Of a DNA stretch of 5,566 nt, positions 4,335-5,566 are shown piece by piece; the first letter of the stretch is position 1, and the number at the start of each line of letters is the position of its first letter. Origin of the DNA: Finegoldia magna (lineage in GTDB: Bacteria > Bacillota > Clostridia > Tissierellales > Peptoniphilaceae). The notes beneath the pieces are model-generated. The model was given only the letters and a program-made list of their open reading frames with translations, ran no database searches and was not told where the DNA came from. The stretch is taken from NCBI RefSeq assembly GCF_018371055.1, contig NZ_JAGYZD010000110.1, positions 1-5,566 of the forward strand, in the 5' to 3' direction. A program made the position numbers and the translations under genes.

Positions 4335-5566
4335 ATGGAAAAGATAAGAGTATACGAATTGGCAAAACAATTAAATGTTTCAACAAAAGACTTAATGAAC
4401 AAATTAAAAGAGAACAAAATTGAAGTTAAAAGTCACATGTCAACATTAGATAAAGACCAAATATCAAAAGTTAAATCTTTTTATGAAAAACCAAAAAAAG
4501 TTCAAAATAATCAAAAGAACAGTAATTTAAAAAAAGAAAATAAACAAGATGTAAATAAAATTTCAAAAGAAAACGTGGAAAGTAAATCACATACTGAAAC
4601 TAATAAACAAGACAGTAATTCTAAAAAAAGATTTAAACCAAAACATCCAAGAAATAATGATGATGAATCTGTATCTCATTTCGATAAGATAAAACATAAA
4701 AACAAATCTGAAATGAATGAAAAACATGATTCTAACGATAAGAAAAAGAATAAGAATTTTAAAAATAACAAAAACAAAAATTCTAACAATAATAAAAATA
4801 ATAGAAATAACAAGAACAATAGAAATAATAAAAATAATAATCAAAATAAAAAAGAAGAAGTTATCAAGAATGAGCCAAAAGAACCTAAGAAATTTATTAT
4901 TCAGCCTACAATCACAGTAAAAGATTTATCTGAAAAAATAAGTGTATCTATTAGTGAATTAATAATGAAACTAATGGAATTAGGTATAATGGCTAATCAA
5001 AACCAAGAAATTGATTTTGATACTGCAAGTTTAGTAGCTGGCGAATTCAATGTTATAGTTGAACAAGATGAAGTCGAAGATTTTGATGACGATGACGTTT
5101 TCAACCTAGATTTTGAAGATAAGGATGAAGATTTAAAAGAAAGACCACCTGTCATCACTGTAATGGGGCACGTTGACCACGGTAAAACATCTATACTTGA
5201 CAGAATTAGAAATTCTAAAGTAGCTGGCAGGGAAGCCGGAGGAATTACACAACATATTGGTGCGTATACTATTAGAGTTAACGACAAAAAAATAGTATTC
5301 TTAGATACACCAGGTCACGAAGCTTTTACAGCAATGAGAAGCAGAGGAGCACAAGTAACAGATGTTTCAATATTGGTAGTTGCTGCAGATGATGGTGTAA
5401 TGCCTCAAACGGTGGAAGCCATAAATCACTCAAAAGCTGCTGGCGTTCCAATAATTGTAGCTATTAATAAAATAGATAAAGAAAATGCTAATATCGAAAG
5501 AGTAAAAACTGAATTAGCTGAAAATGGATTGGTACCTGAAGACTGGGGTGGAGATACAGTTTTAGT
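4335..5566 (+). CDS. infB: Translation initiation factor IF-2 (5' part, runs off the window)
   Basis: IF-2 is the GTPase that brings fMet-tRNA to the 30S subunit and promotes 50S joining. The first 410 codons are present. Residues 1-53 are an IF2_N module ([20 protein letters not shown]). Residues about 54-186 are a Lys/Asn-rich disordered linker. A second IF2_N module spans about 187-240 ([21 protein letters not shown]), followed by an acidic patch (about 243-267, with DDDD). The G domain begins near 270: P-loop GHVDHGKT (278-285), switch I GGITQHIG (302-309), DTPGH (324-328) and NKID (378-381), all intact. The ribosome binding site AAAGGAGGT (4320-4328) is strong and 6 nt before the ATG. 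Domains II-IV, including the fMet-tRNA-binding C-terminus, lie beyond the right edge. The reading frame is unbroken to the end of the window. Confidence 0.97.
   Translation, partial: MEKIRVYELAKQLNVSTKDLMNKLKENKIEVKSHMSTLDKDQISKVKSFYEKPKKVQNNQKNSNLKKENKQDVNKISKENVESKSHTETNKQDSNSKKRFKPKHPRNNDDESVSHFDKIKHKNKSEMNEKHDSNDKKKNKNFKNNKNKNSNNNKNNRNNKNNRNNKNNNQNKKEEVIKNEPKEPKKFIIQPTITVKDLSEKISVSISELIMKLMELGIMANQNQEIDFDTASLVAGEFNVIVEQDEVEDFDDDDVFNLDFEDKDEDLKERPPVITVMGHVDHGKTSILDRIRNSKVAGREAGGITQHIGAYTIRVNDKKIVFLDTPGHEAFTAMRSRGAQVTDVSILVVAADDGVMPQTVEAINHSKAAGVPIIVAINKIDKENANIERVKTELAENGLVPEDWGGDTVL
4785..4847 (+). repeat. Asn-rich tandem repeat inside infB
   Basis: Codons for residues 151-171 of IF-2 read as a 9-nt periodic unit Asn-Asn-(Lys/Arg), five units in a row and then degenerate. 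Fifteen of the 21 residues are Asn, three Lys, two Arg and one Gln. Codons alternate AAT/AAC and AAA/AAG/AGA, so the DNA repeat is imperfect. It lies within the disordered linker, is read in frame, and could expand or contract by replication slippage in steps of three codons without breaking the gene. Confidence 0.8.

Noticed and set aside
4785..4847. Phase-variation switch at the infB repeat
   Set aside because: The unit is nine bases, so slippage keeps the frame; the codons are mixed, and on/off switching of an essential initiation factor is implausible.
4587..4920. Open frames on the - strand (4587-4844) and + strand (4717-4920) rich in Ile/Phe or Ile/Lys
   Set aside because: They arise from the AT-rich Asn/Lys linker of infB read in other frames; the apparent hydrophobic protein is a composition artefact.
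4997..5287. 96-codon Ser-rich open frame on the - strand
   Set aside because: It is antisense to the second IF2_N module, acidic patch and P-loop of IF-2, which are clearly coding on the + strand.

Overview
The window is a short piece of a low-GC, gene-dense chromosome with all clear genes on the + strand. Gene content, gene order, strong AGGAGG-type ribosome binding sites and heavy A/T codon use point to a low-GC Firmicute. The Asn/Lys-rich proteins and the small clostridial-style gene next to floA would fit an anaerobic Clostridia/Tissierellia lineage, but that finer placement is a guess. Trp is encoded by TGG, and no gene needs UGA to be read as sense.

Region 1 (about 1-110) has no protein gene. 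It holds a tight set of nested stem-loops ending in a 9-bp hairpin without a U-tract. It resembles the 3' end of an IS200/IS605-type element: the right-end hairpin plus the tail of the guide (omega/reRNA) RNA made by tnpB-bearing elements. Any tnpB would lie to the left, outside the window.

Region 2 (157-2172) is a tightly packed three-gene membrane module. It contains a short NfeD-family protein, the flotillin-like scaffold FloA, and an unrecognised single-span protein with a charged tail. The genes are 1 nt apart or overlap by 1 nt, so they are almost certainly co-transcribed and probably act together in membrane microdomain organisation.

Region 3 (2173-2278) is a compact regulatory spacer: a good sigma-A-type promoter with an extended -10, then a perfect 10-bp hairpin just ahead of the next ribosome binding site.

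Region 4 (2279-5566) is the conserved transcription/translation operon rimP-nusA-rnpM(ylxR)-infB: 30S maturation, transcription elongation/termination, RNase P modulation and translation initiation. The infB gene runs off the right edge. The L7Ae-family gene (ylxQ/rplGA) that sits between ylxR and infB in Bacillus is absent here. RimP and NusA each carry a divergent version of a normally conserved motif, and IF2 has a long Asn/Lys-rich linker between two IF2_N modules.

I do not see a clearly new multi-gene system. The best second-look items are the probable IS605/omega-RNA end, the rimP leader, the unnamed floA partner gene and the divergent RimP/NusA motifs.
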